Source: Halorubrum sp. CBA1229 (GTDB lineage: Archaea > Halobacteriota > Halobacteria > Halobacteriales > Haloferacaceae). Taken from it: a stretch of DNA of 64,000 nucleotides. The DNA lies in NCBI RefSeq assembly GCF_003721435.2, contig NZ_CP054585.1, positions 2,232,001 through 2,296,000 on the forward strand. Reading direction: 5' to 3'. Positions 15,723 to 24,273 of the stretch are shown in pieces. A program made the translations under genes and the position numbers. Every line of letters begins with the position of its first letter. Positions within the stretch are counted from its first letter, which is position 1. Under the pieces are notes generated by a model. The model ran no database searches. It had not been told where the DNA came from and saw only the letters and a program-made list of their open reading frames with translations.

Positions 15723-16691
15723 TCAGCGACGGTCGGCGAGGAACGACTCCACGTCCGCCTTCGCGGGGAGCGCCGTCATCCCGCCCTCCTCTCGAACCGA
15801 CATCGAAGCCGTCGCGTTGGCGAACGCGACCGCCTCGTCGAGGTCGGTGTCGGCCTCACCCTCGGCCAACCGAGCGATCAGCCCCGCGGTGAACGCGTCG
15901 CCGGCGCCGGTCGCGTCCACGGCCTCGACCGCGAAGCCGGCGTGGCGGGCGGTCCGTTCGCCCCACGGCGCCGCCGCCGCGCTCGTGACGACCGCGCCCG
16001 CCTCTCCGAGCGTGACGACGGCGGTGTGCGGGCCGAGCGCCAGCAGGTCGCGGCCGAGCGCTTCGCCCTCCTTCGAGGAGAGCCCCGTCGCCGCCACGTC
16101 CTCGTCGCTGGCGAAGACCACGTCGCTGTCGGCGACGATCTCTCGGACCGCGTCGACGACGGCCTCGCGCTCGCCGTCCGGCACGAGGTCCTCGCGGTAG
16201 TTGACGTCGAACGACACCGTACAGCCGTGCGCGGCGGCGGTCGCGGCCAGTTCGCGCATCGCCGCCCGCCCGTCCGGGTGCGTCAGGGCGACACCGCCGA
16301 GGTGAACCCACGAGGCCGACGCCAGCGCGTCCTCCGGGACCGACTCGGGCTCGAAGCCGAACGCGACGTCCCGGGAGCCGTAGAACCGGAACCGCCTCCC
16401 GTCGACGCCGGGCGGCGAGACGACCGCGAGGGTGGTGTTGCCGTCGACCCGTTCGACGGCCACCGTCGGCACGCCCTCCTCGACGAGCGTCTCGCGCAGG
16501 AAGTCGCCGAAGGGGTCGCCGCCGAGCCGGGTCCAGAACGCCGGCGTCGCGCCGAGCCGGGAGAGCCCGACCGCGACGTTGGCCGGTGCGCCGCCCGGCC
16601 GGTGTGAGAAGCCGTCGACGTCGCGGAGCGTCTCCCCAGGCCCGGGGAGCAGGTCGATCAGCGTTTCGCCGGCCACGAGGATCTCCGCCAT
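15723..16691 (-). CDS. PfkB-family sugar kinase (fructokinase-like)
   Basis: 322 aa from ATG 16691 (MAEILVAGETLIDLLPGPG). Ribokinase/PfkB fold: N-terminal signature GGAPANVAVGLSRLG near residue 35, and the C-terminal ATP/anion-hole motif DATGAGDAFTAGL near residue 255. It phosphorylates a sugar or sugar acid with ATP; fructose or 2-keto-3-deoxygluconate are the likeliest substrates, but the sequence does not decide. An alternative start at 16718 would add nine residues. It is convergent with the PP-loop gene, with a short T-rich spacer (15692-15700) that may terminate both. Confidence 0.88.
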   Translation of the reverse strand: MAEILVAGETLIDLLPGPGETLRDVDGFSHRPGGAPANVAVGLSRLGATPAFWTRLGGDPFGDFLRETLVEEGVPTVAVERVDGNTTLAVVSPPGVDGRRFRFYGSRDVAFGFEPESVPEDALASASWVHLGGVALTHPDGRAAMRELAATAAAHGCTVSFDVNYREDLVPDGEREAVVDAVREIVADSDVVFASDEDVAATGLSSKEGEALGRDLLALGPHTAVVTLGEAGAVVTSAAAAPWGERTARHAGFAVEAVDATGAGDAFTAGLIARLAEGEADTDLDEAVAFANATASMSVREEGGMTALPAKADVESFLADRR

Positions 16692-16798
16692 GCGAGAGAG
16701 GGGGCCGCCGGGCGACATGAAAGTGTGCGATTCGCCCGCGCTTCTCCCGTGCTCGTCCCTCGCTCGCCCTCGTTCACCCCTCGCCCGCGGACGACCGC

Positions 16799-18073
16799 TT
16801 ACTCCTCGTCGTCGGCCTCGGACTCGGCTGACTCCCCGTCGGCCGCGACCTCCTCGGCGACAGCTTCGAACGCGGCGAGGATGACCCGCTTGCAGGCCTG
16901 CCCCTCGGTCGTCCAGTGCTGGGCGTAATCGAGCATGTCGTCGTAGATGTCCGGCTTGCAGCCGGCGGCCTGCGGGTGGCCGCCGCCGTTGACCTTCCCG
17001 GCGACCTCGTGGGCGTGCTGGAATCCCTCGGAGCCGCGGATCGACGCGGAGCCGGCGGGCTTGACGATCACCGCGGCGTCGGCGCCCGCCTCGCGGAGCG
17101 TCTCCGCGACCTCGTTCTGCGAGCACCGACCGTACGTCACCGCGACGCTCCACTCGCCGACCTCGTGGGTGACCGCGCGGTCGACGGCCGCGTCGATCCG
17201 GGCCTCCTTCTCGACGCGCCGGTCGGCGACGAACGCCTCGACGGTCTCGGGGAGGTCGGCGCCGTACGCGCCGACGACCGTCGCGTACTCCTCGCCGCCG
17301 GCCCAGTAGGAGTAGTCGGCGAGGTCGTCCGAGCGCGGGTCCTCCTTGATCCAGAGGTCGTGGTCGCGGGTCACCGCCGCCAGCTCGGCCCATCGGTCGT
17401 CGAACGCGTACTCCAGCGAGCGGAGCGTCACGTCGGCCGTGCACTCTTCGTCGGACTCACCGACCACGAGATCGACGCCGAGCTCGCGGACCGCCGCGGC
17501 CGTCTCGTCGTCCCACTGGTGGTGGTCGAACCACCGGATCGAGTCGGTCGCCTCCGCGAGCGCCTCCAGCGGCTCCGCGATCCACTCGTAGTCGTCCGGG
17601 CAGAGGTCGCAGACGAACAGGTCGATATCGTCGTCGGCGTACGCGAGCACGCGTTCGAGCGACGCGTCGAGCGAGTACGGCCCCGCTGAGACCAGCCCGA
17701 CCGGCGAGCGCGTGTGGGCGTCGGCGGTGGGACCGTCCTCGTCGCCGTCCGCCTCGCCCGTCAGCGCGTCGTCATCGTCGGTCTCCGCCTCGTCCTCCTC
17801 CCCGTCGCCCGCCGCGAGACGAGCCGCGATGGCCGCCTCGAAGTCGGCGGCGTCGAGCGCGGCGTCGTACGCCTCGCGGATCATCGCCGCGCAGGCGAGC
17901 CCGTCGGCGTCGCCGTCGGCGATCACGACCGCCTCGCTCCCCTCGATCGCCTCCTTCGCTCGCCGCTCGGCGCGCTCCTCGTCCAGCGAGTCCGGGTAGA
18001 AGAAGCCCTTGCCGGGCAGCCGCGTGTACCGCGAGCGAGGGATCCCCGCCTCGTCGATGAGATCGTCGTCCAT
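16799..18073 (-). CDS. DHH-family phosphoesterase (RecJ-like)
   Basis: 424 aa. The N-terminal DHH domain includes VIADGDADGLACAAM (residues about 50-65) and the family-naming IRWFDHHQWDDET (about 192). The DHHA1-type C-terminal substrate domain ends with KVNGGGHPQAAGCKPD. An Asp/Glu-rich insert lies near residues 85-115. DHH/DHHA1 proteins are RecJ-type single-strand exonucleases or nano-RNA/cyclic-dinucleotide phosphodiesterases. In archaea some act as GINS-associated nucleases; which one this is cannot be told. A single gene with a short acidic tail. Confidence 0.9.
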   Translation of the reverse strand: MDDDLIDEAGIPRSRYTRLPGKGFFYPDSLDEERAERRAKEAIEGSEAVVIADGDADGLACAAMIREAYDAALDAADFEAAIAARLAAGDGEEDEAETDDDDALTGEADGDEDGPTADAHTRSPVGLVSAGPYSLDASLERVLAYADDDIDLFVCDLCPDDYEWIAEPLEALAEATDSIRWFDHHQWDDETAAAVRELGVDLVVGESDEECTADVTLRSLEYAFDDRWAELAAVTRDHDLWIKEDPRSDDLADYSYWAGGEEYATVVGAYGADLPETVEAFVADRRVEKEARIDAAVDRAVTHEVGEWSVAVTYGRCSQNEVAETLREAGADAAVIVKPAGSASIRGSEGFQHAHEVAGKVNGGGHPQAAGCKPDIYDDMLDYAQHWTTEGQACKRVILAAFEAVAEEVAADGESAESEADDEE

Positions 18074-18151
18074 ACCGTCGACCCGAGCGGAAGCGGGAAA
18101 ACTCCGCCGTTCTCGGAGCGCGTCGCCCCGTCCCCTCGGTGCGTCCGCTCC

Positions 18152-18616
18152 TTAGATCGTCGTTCGGCGCTGGTCCTCGTCGGTGAGCTGGCGGACGGTG
18201 AGCACGGGGATCGGGCAGGTGCGCACGACGCGCTCCGCGACGGAGCCGATGAGGAACCGGTTCTCGCCGTGGCGACCGCGGGTTCCCATCGCGACGACGT
18301 CGGCGTCGATATCCCGGGCGTACCCCGAGATCTCGGCGGCCGGCCGCCCCTCGCGCACCTCGGCCGTCACGTTCAGTCCGGGGTCGCGCTCCGCCGCGGC
18401 GTCGGCGACCTGTTCGAGCGCCGCCTCGCCGTGGTCGTCGAGCGCGTCGCGGAGGTCCTCTCGGACCTCGTCGGGGGTGGACTCGACCTCGCCGCTGTCG
18501 ACGATGTAGACGGCGTGGACCTCGGCGTCGAAGCGGGCGGCGATGTCGACCGCGACGTCGACGGCCCGGCGCACGCTGTCGGAGCCGTCGGTCGCGACCA
18601 CGATCGTGTCGAACAT
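18152..18616 (-). CDS. Universal stress protein (UspA family)
   Basis: 154 aa, one Usp domain. MFDTIVVATDGSDSVRRAV starts the fold. The ATP-binding motif is MGTRGRHGENRFLIGSVAERVVRT (G-x2-G-x9-G-S/T form), then CPIPVLTVR. Haloarchaea carry many Usp paralogues with roles in stress survival; no specific partner is visible. It is transcribed toward the DHH gene, from the side of repeat copy B. Confidence 0.95.
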   Translation of the reverse strand: MFDTIVVATDGSDSVRRAVDVAVDIAARFDAEVHAVYIVDSGEVESTPDEVREDLRDALDDHGEAALEQVADAAAERDPGLNVTAEVREGRPAAEISGYARDIDADVVAMGTRGRHGENRFLIGSVAERVVRTCPIPVLTVRQLTDEDQRRTTI

Positions 18617-18700
18617 ACGCCTCCGTTCGCCGAGCCGATAGTTAAAAACAGGCGGTCGACGCCGGCACCACGTCGATCGACACCGCGAGCGCGGCGACGG

Positions 18701-19305
18701 AATATTTTATAAACGACTGAGCCGGTGCGGCGGCGCGCGCCTCCGAGCGGTCGCCCTCGGCGACCGCGAGGAGCACGTGCGAGGGAGTCAGTCGTCCGGA
18801 GCGAAGCGGAGGACGACTGACGAGGCTGGGGAGGTGTGAGGTGCGGTTGCGGTCCCGCGAGTGGAACGAGCGGGAGCACGGAAGTCGCAGCCCGCGCAGC
18901 GAACGCAGTGAGCGAGCAGGACCGTCTTCCAGCGGTGCTGCGCGGGGCGGGGCTCAAAGGGGCAGCCGGGAGGCGGGCGCAGGCGATGTAAGCACCGCAA
19001 CGAGGGAGCGAACGTAGTGAGCGACCGAGTGAGGAGCGCAGCGAGCGTGCGCCCGCCTCCCGGCTGGGGCTTTGGAGGTGTTCACCGTCGATCCGTCAGC
19101 AACGATTTATAATCGAGCGACCGGAGCTTTGGGGGTGTCCACCGTCGCTCCGCTGGCAACGATTTATAAATAAACGACGGGGACGTCGGAGACATTCGTT
19201 CCGTCTTCAGGAGTCATTTATAAGTAATCAAACGGCGATCGGCCGATCGACAGCAACGAATAATAACCGATCTCCACTTGAGCGATCACTTATAAATCGC
19301 GATCC
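18701..19305 (-). repeat. Hairpin-rich dispersed repeat element, copy B (inverted)
   Basis: This fills the gene-free stretch 18617-19319. Main arm CAGCCGGGAGGCGGGCGCA at 18963-18981 is perfectly complementary to 19048-19066. A second hairpin at 18787-18821 has an 11-bp perfect stem (GTCAGTCGTCC/GGACGACTGAC) around a 13-nt loop. A third at 18747-18767 has a 9-bp perfect stem (GCGGTCGCC/GGCGACCGC) with a 3-nt loop. Two 57-bp units (from 19070 and 19127), each with an ACGATTTATAA box, follow; further TTTATAA motifs lie near 18706, 19217 and 19290. No gene is supported here. Confidence 0.85.
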
Positions 19306-19319
19306 GCGCACCGCCTCGC

Positions 19320-20912
19320 CTACGCCAGGAAGACGTGGCGCGGCCGGTCGGCCAGCACCTCGCGGCCCCACTCCACCGTCTCCCGGAACTCGTCGGAGCC
19401 GAAGAAGGTCATCGCGTCCTCCTTCGCCTCCCACTGGCTGGCGATGAACATGTCGTTCTCGTCTTCCACGTTGCTCATTAGGTCGGTCTCGACGTGGCCG
19501 TTCATCTCCGCGAGAATGTCGCCGACCTCGTCGAACGTGTCGCCGAACTCCTCGCGGTAGTCGGGCTTGACGGTGTAGAACATCCCCATCGTGCCGAAGC
19601 CGGACTCCTCGCCGGCCCGCGCGACGACCTCCGGGAGCTCCGAGAGGAAGCCGGCCGCGGTCTCGGCGGCGGAGGCCGTGTCCCAGATGGAGACGACCGC
19701 GGCCCGGTCGGTGTGTCGGCCCTCGTACACCGCCGTCTTCACGTGGGTGCCGTAGTGGTCGAAGTTGCCGCGGAGCCCCTCGACCTCGTCGAACAGCTCG
19801 TCGACGTCGGCCTCGCTGTACAGCACGGTCGCGTACACGTCCTCGCCGTGCGGCTTCCCGGCGTAGATGTCCAGGTCTGCGAGCTCGCCGCGGATCTCCT
19901 CGTCGGAGACGCCCCCGCCGTCCCCCTCGTCGCCCGCGTGCGGGTGGTCGCCCTCGCCGCCCGCGTCCTCCTCGCCGTGCGGGTGGTCGCCGCTGGCGGA
20001 GCCGCCGCCGGCGCCGGCGTGGTCGTGGCCCTCGCCGTGGCTCCCGTGACCGTCGTCGCCGTGGTGGCCGCTCTCGCCGTGGTGACCCCCTTCGCCGTGG
20101 TGGCCCCCCTCACCGTGACCGCCCTCTTCGCCCGTGGGCACCGTCTCGCCCGCGAGGTACGCGCCCAGGTCCGCGGGCGGGAACCGCCGGCCGATGTAGA
20201 AGTCGCCGAACTCGCCGTAGCGCGAGGAGGCGGGGTCGAACCGCATCTCGTAGACGATGTCCTTGATGTCCGTCGGATCCGATCCGAACAGCGTGACGCC
20301 CCACTCGTGGCTGTCGAAGCCGACCGAGGAGGCGATCACCTGCTTGATCTTGCCGGCGTACTCCTTGCCGACCTCGCCGTGACCGGCCATGAGGTCGGCG
20401 CGGTCCTCGAAGTCGAGGTCGTACCAGTTGTACTCCTCGCCGCGGCGCTTGCTCATCGGGTAGAAGCAGACGTACTCGTCGTCCGGGATCTCCGGCGTCA
20501 GCTTCCCCTCGATGTACCGCCGGAGGCCGGCGTCGACCTCCTCCGGCCCCTCCTCGAAGTACGCGTCCGAGACGTAGCCGGAGACCTCGGTGACGGAGAC
20601 GTACGAGGTCGTCCGCTCGGTGAACGCCGCCAGGGCGGTGTCCTCGAAGCGGCGCTCGATCGACGAGAGATCGTCGAGCGACGGCCGGAAGTGGACGAAC
20701 AGCAGGTCGGCCTTGTGCCCGAGCACGGAGAACAGCCCGGAGTCGCCCTCCTCGGCGTCGGCGACCAGCTCGCGGTGTTTCAGGAAGGCCTCGCCCTCCT
20801 CGATCGCTCGGCGTCGCTCCCGCTCGGGGGCGTCGCGCCACGCGTCCCAGTCGATCGACCGGAAGTCGTGCAGCGCGAACCACCCCTCCTCGGTCTGTGG
20901 TGCCTCGACCAT
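19320..20912 (-). CDS. pitA: PitA-type haem protein: chlorite dismutase/ChdC domain fused to an ABM domain
   Basis: 530 aa. Residues about 8-245 are a chlorite-dismutase-family domain. It keeps the coproheme-decarboxylase signature CFYPMSKRRGEEYNWYDL (Tyr151) and the likely proximal haem ligand His178 in AGHGEVGKEY. A linker (about 261-337) has 15 histidines in HG-rich repeats. Residues about 345-530 are a ferredoxin-like ABM (antibiotic biosynthesis monooxygenase) dimer domain. This is the PitA arrangement known from haloarchaea. The signature supports a role in converting Fe-coproporphyrin III to haem; haem binding without catalysis is the alternative. It is divergent from the UbiA-type gene. 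Confidence 0.9.
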   Translation of the reverse strand: MVEAPQTEEGWFALHDFRSIDWDAWRDAPERERRRAIEEGEAFLKHRELVADAEEGDSGLFSVLGHKADLLFVHFRPSLDDLSSIERRFEDTALAAFTERTTSYVSVTEVSGYVSDAYFEEGPEEVDAGLRRYIEGKLTPEIPDDEYVCFYPMSKRRGEEYNWYDLDFEDRADLMAGHGEVGKEYAGKIKQVIASSVGFDSHEWGVTLFGSDPTDIKDIVYEMRFDPASSRYGEFGDFYIGRRFPPADLGAYLAGETVPTGEEGGHGEGGHHGEGGHHGESGHHGDDGHGSHGEGHDHAGAGGGSASGDHPHGEEDAGGEGDHPHAGDEGDGGGVSDEEIRGELADLDIYAGKPHGEDVYATVLYSEADVDELFDEVEGLRGNFDHYGTHVKTAVYEGRHTDRAAVVSIWDTASAAETAAGFLSELPEVVARAGEESGFGTMGMFYTVKPDYREEFGDTFDEVGDILAEMNGHVETDLMSNVEDENDMFIASQWEAKEDAMTFFGSDEFRETVEWGREVLADRPRHVFLA

Positions 20913-21051
20913 ACCTCGGCTTGGGGCCCCGGACCTTAGGGGTTTGCGAGTCGTCGCCGCGTCTCCGGAGCCGAACTCGTCTCGGCGAGTCGGGCGGGCG
21001 TACCTGTGAAACCCCCAACAGGATTAATCGTTATTAGTGCGTTGGTAACAC

Positions 21052-22248
21052 ATGGCGATCGCTCGGCACGAACGGGGACTGCGGGCGGACCTGCGGGCGT
21101 TGCTCTCGCAGGTCCATCCGGTGTTCATGTTGCCGCCGCTCGCGGCCTCGTGGTTCGGCGCGGCCGTCGCCGGCGAGTTCGGCCTCGCGGTGGGCGCGAT
21201 CCACATGACCGCCATCTTCCTCGCGGTGTACACGGCGCACGTGAAGGACGGCTACGTCGACTTCCATCGCCGCGGCGAGGACGACGACCACCCCATGACG
21301 GTCCGCGGCTGTCGGCTCTCCCTCCTCGCCGCCGGCGTCGGCTTCGCCGCCTGTACGCTCGCGCTCGGCGCGCTCGTCGGCCCGGGCGCCGCGCTCGTCA
21401 CCCTCCCGACCTGGTTCATCGGGTACCTCCACGCGCCGCAGCTCGACACGAACCCGCTCACCACGACGCTAGGGTACCCGACCGGCATCGCGCTCGCGCT
21501 GCTCGGCGGGTTCTACGTCCAGACGACCGAGGTGACCGCGACGATACTCGGCTTCGCGCTCGTCTTCCTCGTCACGCTCGCCGGGGTGAAGATCATCGAC
21601 GACGAGCAGGACTACGCGTACGACCGGTCGATCGACAAGCGGACCGTTTCGGTGGTGCTCGGCCGACCGCGGGCCCGGACGCTGGCGTTCGCCCTGCTAA
21701 TGACCGGGCTCGTCGGCGTCCTCTGGGGGACGGTCGGCGGACTGTTCCCCCCGTCGGCGCCGGCCGCGGCGCTGGCGTTCGGCTCGGTAGCGGTGGTGGC
21801 CAGACCGGCCCGCCCGACGATCGCGACGATGCTCCTCATCCGCGGCGCCTACGTCTTCTTGGCCCTCTTGATCGTGGCCGTCTGGTTCCGGCCGCTGTCC
21901 GGCGCTCCGCTCCCCGACATCACCGTGTTCGGTCCGTACACGTACCTCGCCACCGAGGTCGCCTTCGGGGCGGTCGCGCTCGCCCTGCTCCGCTACGCCG
22001 GCGCGCTCCGTCGGTCTGCCCGGACGATCGCCGCCCTGTACCCGATCGCGTACCTCTGGGACTGGTACACGCTGGAGGTCGGCGTCTTCGAGATCACGAT
22101 GCGCACCGGGTACGACCTGTTCGGGATCCCGATCGAGGAACACCTCTTCATGATCGTCGTGCCGGCGCTCGTCCTCGGGGTTCACGAAACGATCCGGACG
22201 CTCTCGTCCGAGTCGGACGAGTCGTCTCGAAGCGACTCGCAGGCGTGA
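21052..22248 (+). CDS. UbiA-like prenyltransferase fused to a lycopene-cyclase domain
   Basis: 398 aa polytopic membrane protein. The N-terminal part (about 10-245) is UbiA-like: first Asp-rich motif near HVKDGYVDFH, second DDEQDYAYDRSIDKRTV near residue 185. The C-terminal part (about 290-385) resembles one half of the archaeal/fungal lycopene cyclase repeat: YPIAYLWDWYTLEVGVFEITMRTGYDLFGIPIEEHLFMIV. Function is inferred as isoprenoid or carotenoid metabolism; whether it prenylates, cyclises or both is unknown. TAATCGTTATTA about 30 nt upstream of the ATG is the likely promoter. A carotenoid cluster is not present around it. Confidence 0.8.
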   Translation: MAIARHERGLRADLRALLSQVHPVFMLPPLAASWFGAAVAGEFGLAVGAIHMTAIFLAVYTAHVKDGYVDFHRRGEDDDHPMTVRGCRLSLLAAGVGFAACTLALGALVGPGAALVTLPTWFIGYLHAPQLDTNPLTTTLGYPTGIALALLGGFYVQTTEVTATILGFALVFLVTLAGVKIIDDEQDYAYDRSIDKRTVSVVLGRPRARTLAFALLMTGLVGVLWGTVGGLFPPSAPAAALAFGSVAVVARPARPTIATMLLIRGAYVFLALLIVAVWFRPLSGAPLPDITVFGPYTYLATEVAFGAVALALLRYAGALRRSARTIAALYPIAYLWDWYTLEVGVFEITMRTGYDLFGIPIEEHLFMIVVPALVLGVHETIRTLSSESDESSRSDSQA

Positions 22249-22348
22249 GCGCGCTCGTCGACGACGCCCGCGTGAATCCGTTCGCGGTGCGACCGCCGGT
22301 CCGCGTCCGACCGAAACGCTTTCCGAGTCTCCCGTAAAGGAGGTGACG

Positions 22349-23014
22349 ATGCGGAAGAGCGGACCGCCGAAGGGACTGATCTCGTATCTCGTCTTGGAGC
22401 TACTCGACGAGCGACCCCGGTACGGCTACGAGCTGCTGGGCGAGATCACCGCGATCAGCGGCGGCCACTGGGAGCCCTCGTACGGCTCGCTCTACCCGAT
22501 CCTCTACAAGTTCGAGGACGAAGGCGTCGCCGAGCGCGTCGAGCGCGCCGACGAGCCCGACCGGAAGTACTTCGCACTCACCGACGCGGGCCGCGAGGAA
22601 TTGGTCGAGAAGCGCCGGGAGATCGGCGCGGAGGCGAAGGAGTTCGGCGACGTCGTCCTCGGCTTCTACCACCTGTACGCCGCGCTCGCCACCGACGACC
22701 GGTTCGACGTCGACGACGCGGACGGCGACTGGGAGTACTCCGAGCGCTACAGCGCGTGGATCGTCGAGCAGACGATCCGCCACCACGAGCGCGACTTCGG
22801 CGAATTCGAGCGGATCGACGCCACGCCGGAGGAGTTCTACGCGGGGACGGACGCCGCGGGCGACGCGGACGACGCCGAAGGGACGGACGCCGAAGCCGCG
22901 GGCGACGGCGAAGGGGTGGACGCCGGTGGCGCGGGCGACGCGGACGACGCCGCCGGCGACGGCCCAACCGAGGGGGACGCGGCCCCCGACGGCGGCGACG
23001 CTACCGATCGATGA
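22349..23014 (+). CDS. PadR-family transcriptional regulator
   Basis: 221 aa from ATG 22349, fixed by an AAGGAGGTGA ribosome-binding site three bases upstream. The N-terminal PadR winged helix is clear: LISYLVLELLDERPRYGYELLGEI, WEPSYGSLYPILYKFEDEG, and ERADEPDRKYFALTDAGREEL. The middle is helical (dimerisation), and the last 55 residues are Asp/Gly/Ala repeats (GDADDAEGTDAEAAGDGEG). It probably represses an unknown target. Its 3' end overlaps the convergent SDR gene by 14 bp. Confidence 0.9.
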   Translation: MRKSGPPKGLISYLVLELLDERPRYGYELLGEITAISGGHWEPSYGSLYPILYKFEDEGVAERVERADEPDRKYFALTDAGREELVEKRREIGAEAKEFGDVVLGFYHLYAALATDDRFDVDDADGDWEYSERYSAWIVEQTIRHHERDFGEFERIDATPEEFYAGTDAAGDADDAEGTDAEAAGDGEGVDAGGAGDADDAAGDGPTEGDAAPDGGDATDR

Positions 23015-23813
23015 GCCGCCCGAGCACCCCGCCCGGGAGCCCGGCGCGGACCAGGCGGTCGTACAGCCGATCTGGGAGCACCGCGGCCAGCCGCGGGAGC
23101 CAGCGCGCGCGGCGGCTCACTCGGTAGACCGCGCGCGGCCGCTCGGTCGTTGCCGCGACGACGACCCGCTCGACCACGGTCTCGAGGTCGGTCGCGGCGG
23201 GCGCGTACCCCTCGAACGCCCGGTAGGCGTCGGCGTACGGGCCGTCGGGGTCCTTCGCGTTCCGGTCCGAAATCCCCGCGGCCGCGCGCTCGTTGAACCC
23301 GGTCGGGACCGGCCCGGGCTCGACGAACGCGACCGTCGCGCCGTGGGGCTCGACTTCGCGGCGGAGGGCGTCGGCGTACCCCCGCAGTCCGGCCTTCGCG
23401 GCGCTGTAGGCGCCGTGATAGGGGAGCGCGGTCGACCCGATCATCGAGCCGACCACGACGATCCGGCCGCCGCGCTCGCGGATCGACGGGAGCGCGGCCC
23501 GGACGACCGTGTGGACCGCGGTCAGGTTCGTGTCGAGCTGGCGGCGGAACGAGTCCACGGCGGTGTCCTCGACCGCCGCGATCTCGTACCCGCCGACGCA
23601 GGAGACGACGCGGTCGAACTCGCGCCCGGCGAGCAGCGCCTCGACCGCGTCGCCGTCGCGTAGATCGAGGGCGTGCGTCTCCGCGGCGTCGGGGAGGGCG
23701 GCCAGCCCGTCGGCGTCGCGGTCGATTCCGGTCACGTCGTGGTCTGCGGCCGCGAGCGTTCTGACGACGCCGCCGCCGATCCCGCCGGCCGCCCCGGTCA
23801 CGAGGACGCGCAT
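23001..23813 (-). CDS. Short-chain dehydrogenase/reductase
   Basis: 270 aa classical SDR. The cofactor motif is TGAAGGIGGG at residues 6-15; Asp in GIDRDADG favours NAD(H). The catalytic triad reads as Ser in VVGSMIGS, then YHGAYSAAK (Tyr and Lys near residues 150-154). EPGPVPTGF is the typical post-catalytic loop. The C terminus is Arg/Leu-rich. The substrate is unknown; the form resembles SDRs acting on lipids or steroids. Convergent with the PadR gene. Confidence 0.9.
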   Translation of the reverse strand: MRVLVTGAAGGIGGGVVRTLAAADHDVTGIDRDADGLAALPDAAETHALDLRDGDAVEALLAGREFDRVVSCVGGYEIAAVEDTAVDSFRRQLDTNLTAVHTVVRAALPSIRERGGRIVVVGSMIGSTALPYHGAYSAAKAGLRGYADALRREVEPHGATVAFVEPGPVPTGFNERAAAGISDRNAKDPDGPYADAYRAFEGYAPAATDLETVVERVVVAATTERPRAVYRVSRRARWLPRLAAVLPDRLYDRLVRAGLPGGVLGRLIDR

Positions 23814-23904
23814 GGGAGCCGATAGCGCCCGGGGCGTGGTGACGCTGGCGGTTCGGGGCGGACGCGCGGTTCGCGAGGGGGGCTCCGGGTCGCCCTCCCG
23901 AAGG

Positions 23905-23911
23905 CATATAT
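23905..23911 (+). promoter_or_regulatory. TATA box of the 68-aa protein gene
   Basis: CATATAT centred 28 nt upstream of ATG 23936, as expected for a leaderless transcript. Confidence 0.55.
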
Positions 23912-23935
23912 CGCCGACCCGCGATTACCCGACGT

Positions 23936-24142
23936 ATGTCCACCGACGAACCGTCCGTCCCGATCGTCTGTACCGAGTGCGAGACGGAGACCAGCGTCCC
24001 CCTCTCCGACGTGGCGGACGCGCTCGCGAAACACAACGACGGGAAACACGACGGCGAGGAGGTGGCGGAGGTCGACCCGGCGTTAAAAGATCAGCTCGCC
24101 GACCTCGTCGCCGAGGACCTCGGGCTCTTCGAGGAGGCGTAG
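23936..24142 (+). CDS. Small acidic protein with an N-terminal CxxC
   Basis: 68 aa. IVCTECETETSVPLSDVADALAKHNDGKHDG contains Cys-x2-Cys followed by two histidines, compatible with a small zinc-binding C2H2-like finger. The second half is a helical acidic segment (ALKDQLADLVAEDLGLFEE). Haloarchaeal conserved type, function unknown. The start is supported by the TATA box at -28. Confidence 0.75.
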   Translation: MSTDEPSVPIVCTECETETSVPLSDVADALAKHNDGKHDGEEVAEVDPALKDQLADLVAEDLGLFEEA

Positions 24143-24217
24143 GCGAGAGAACGCGGCCGGGGATGACGTAGGCGAGAGAACGCTACCGGAGGTGGCGCAG
24201 TGGAGAGAACGCGGCCG
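24140..24217 (+). repeat. Short interspersed direct repeats GAGAGAACGC
   Basis: TAGGCGAGAGAACGC occurs at 24140-24154 and 24169-24183, and GAGAGAACGCGGCCG occurs at 24145-24159 and 24203-24217. The spacing of the common GAGAGAACGC core is 29 bp and then 29 bp. They sit between the 68-aa gene and a convergent small gene, in a 131-bp spacer. Function unknown; a slippage product or terminator region is possible. Confidence 0.55.
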
Positions 24218-24273
24218 CAGGAGGCAACGGGCTGCGGACGCCGGCGTCGGTCGCGGACCGTTCTCGCGGGCGG

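Noticed and set aside
22837-24036. 399-codon minus-strand frame spanning the SDR gene and PadR tail
   Set aside because: Arg/Pro-rich shadow of the SDR gene; the SDR frame has clear catalytic motifs.
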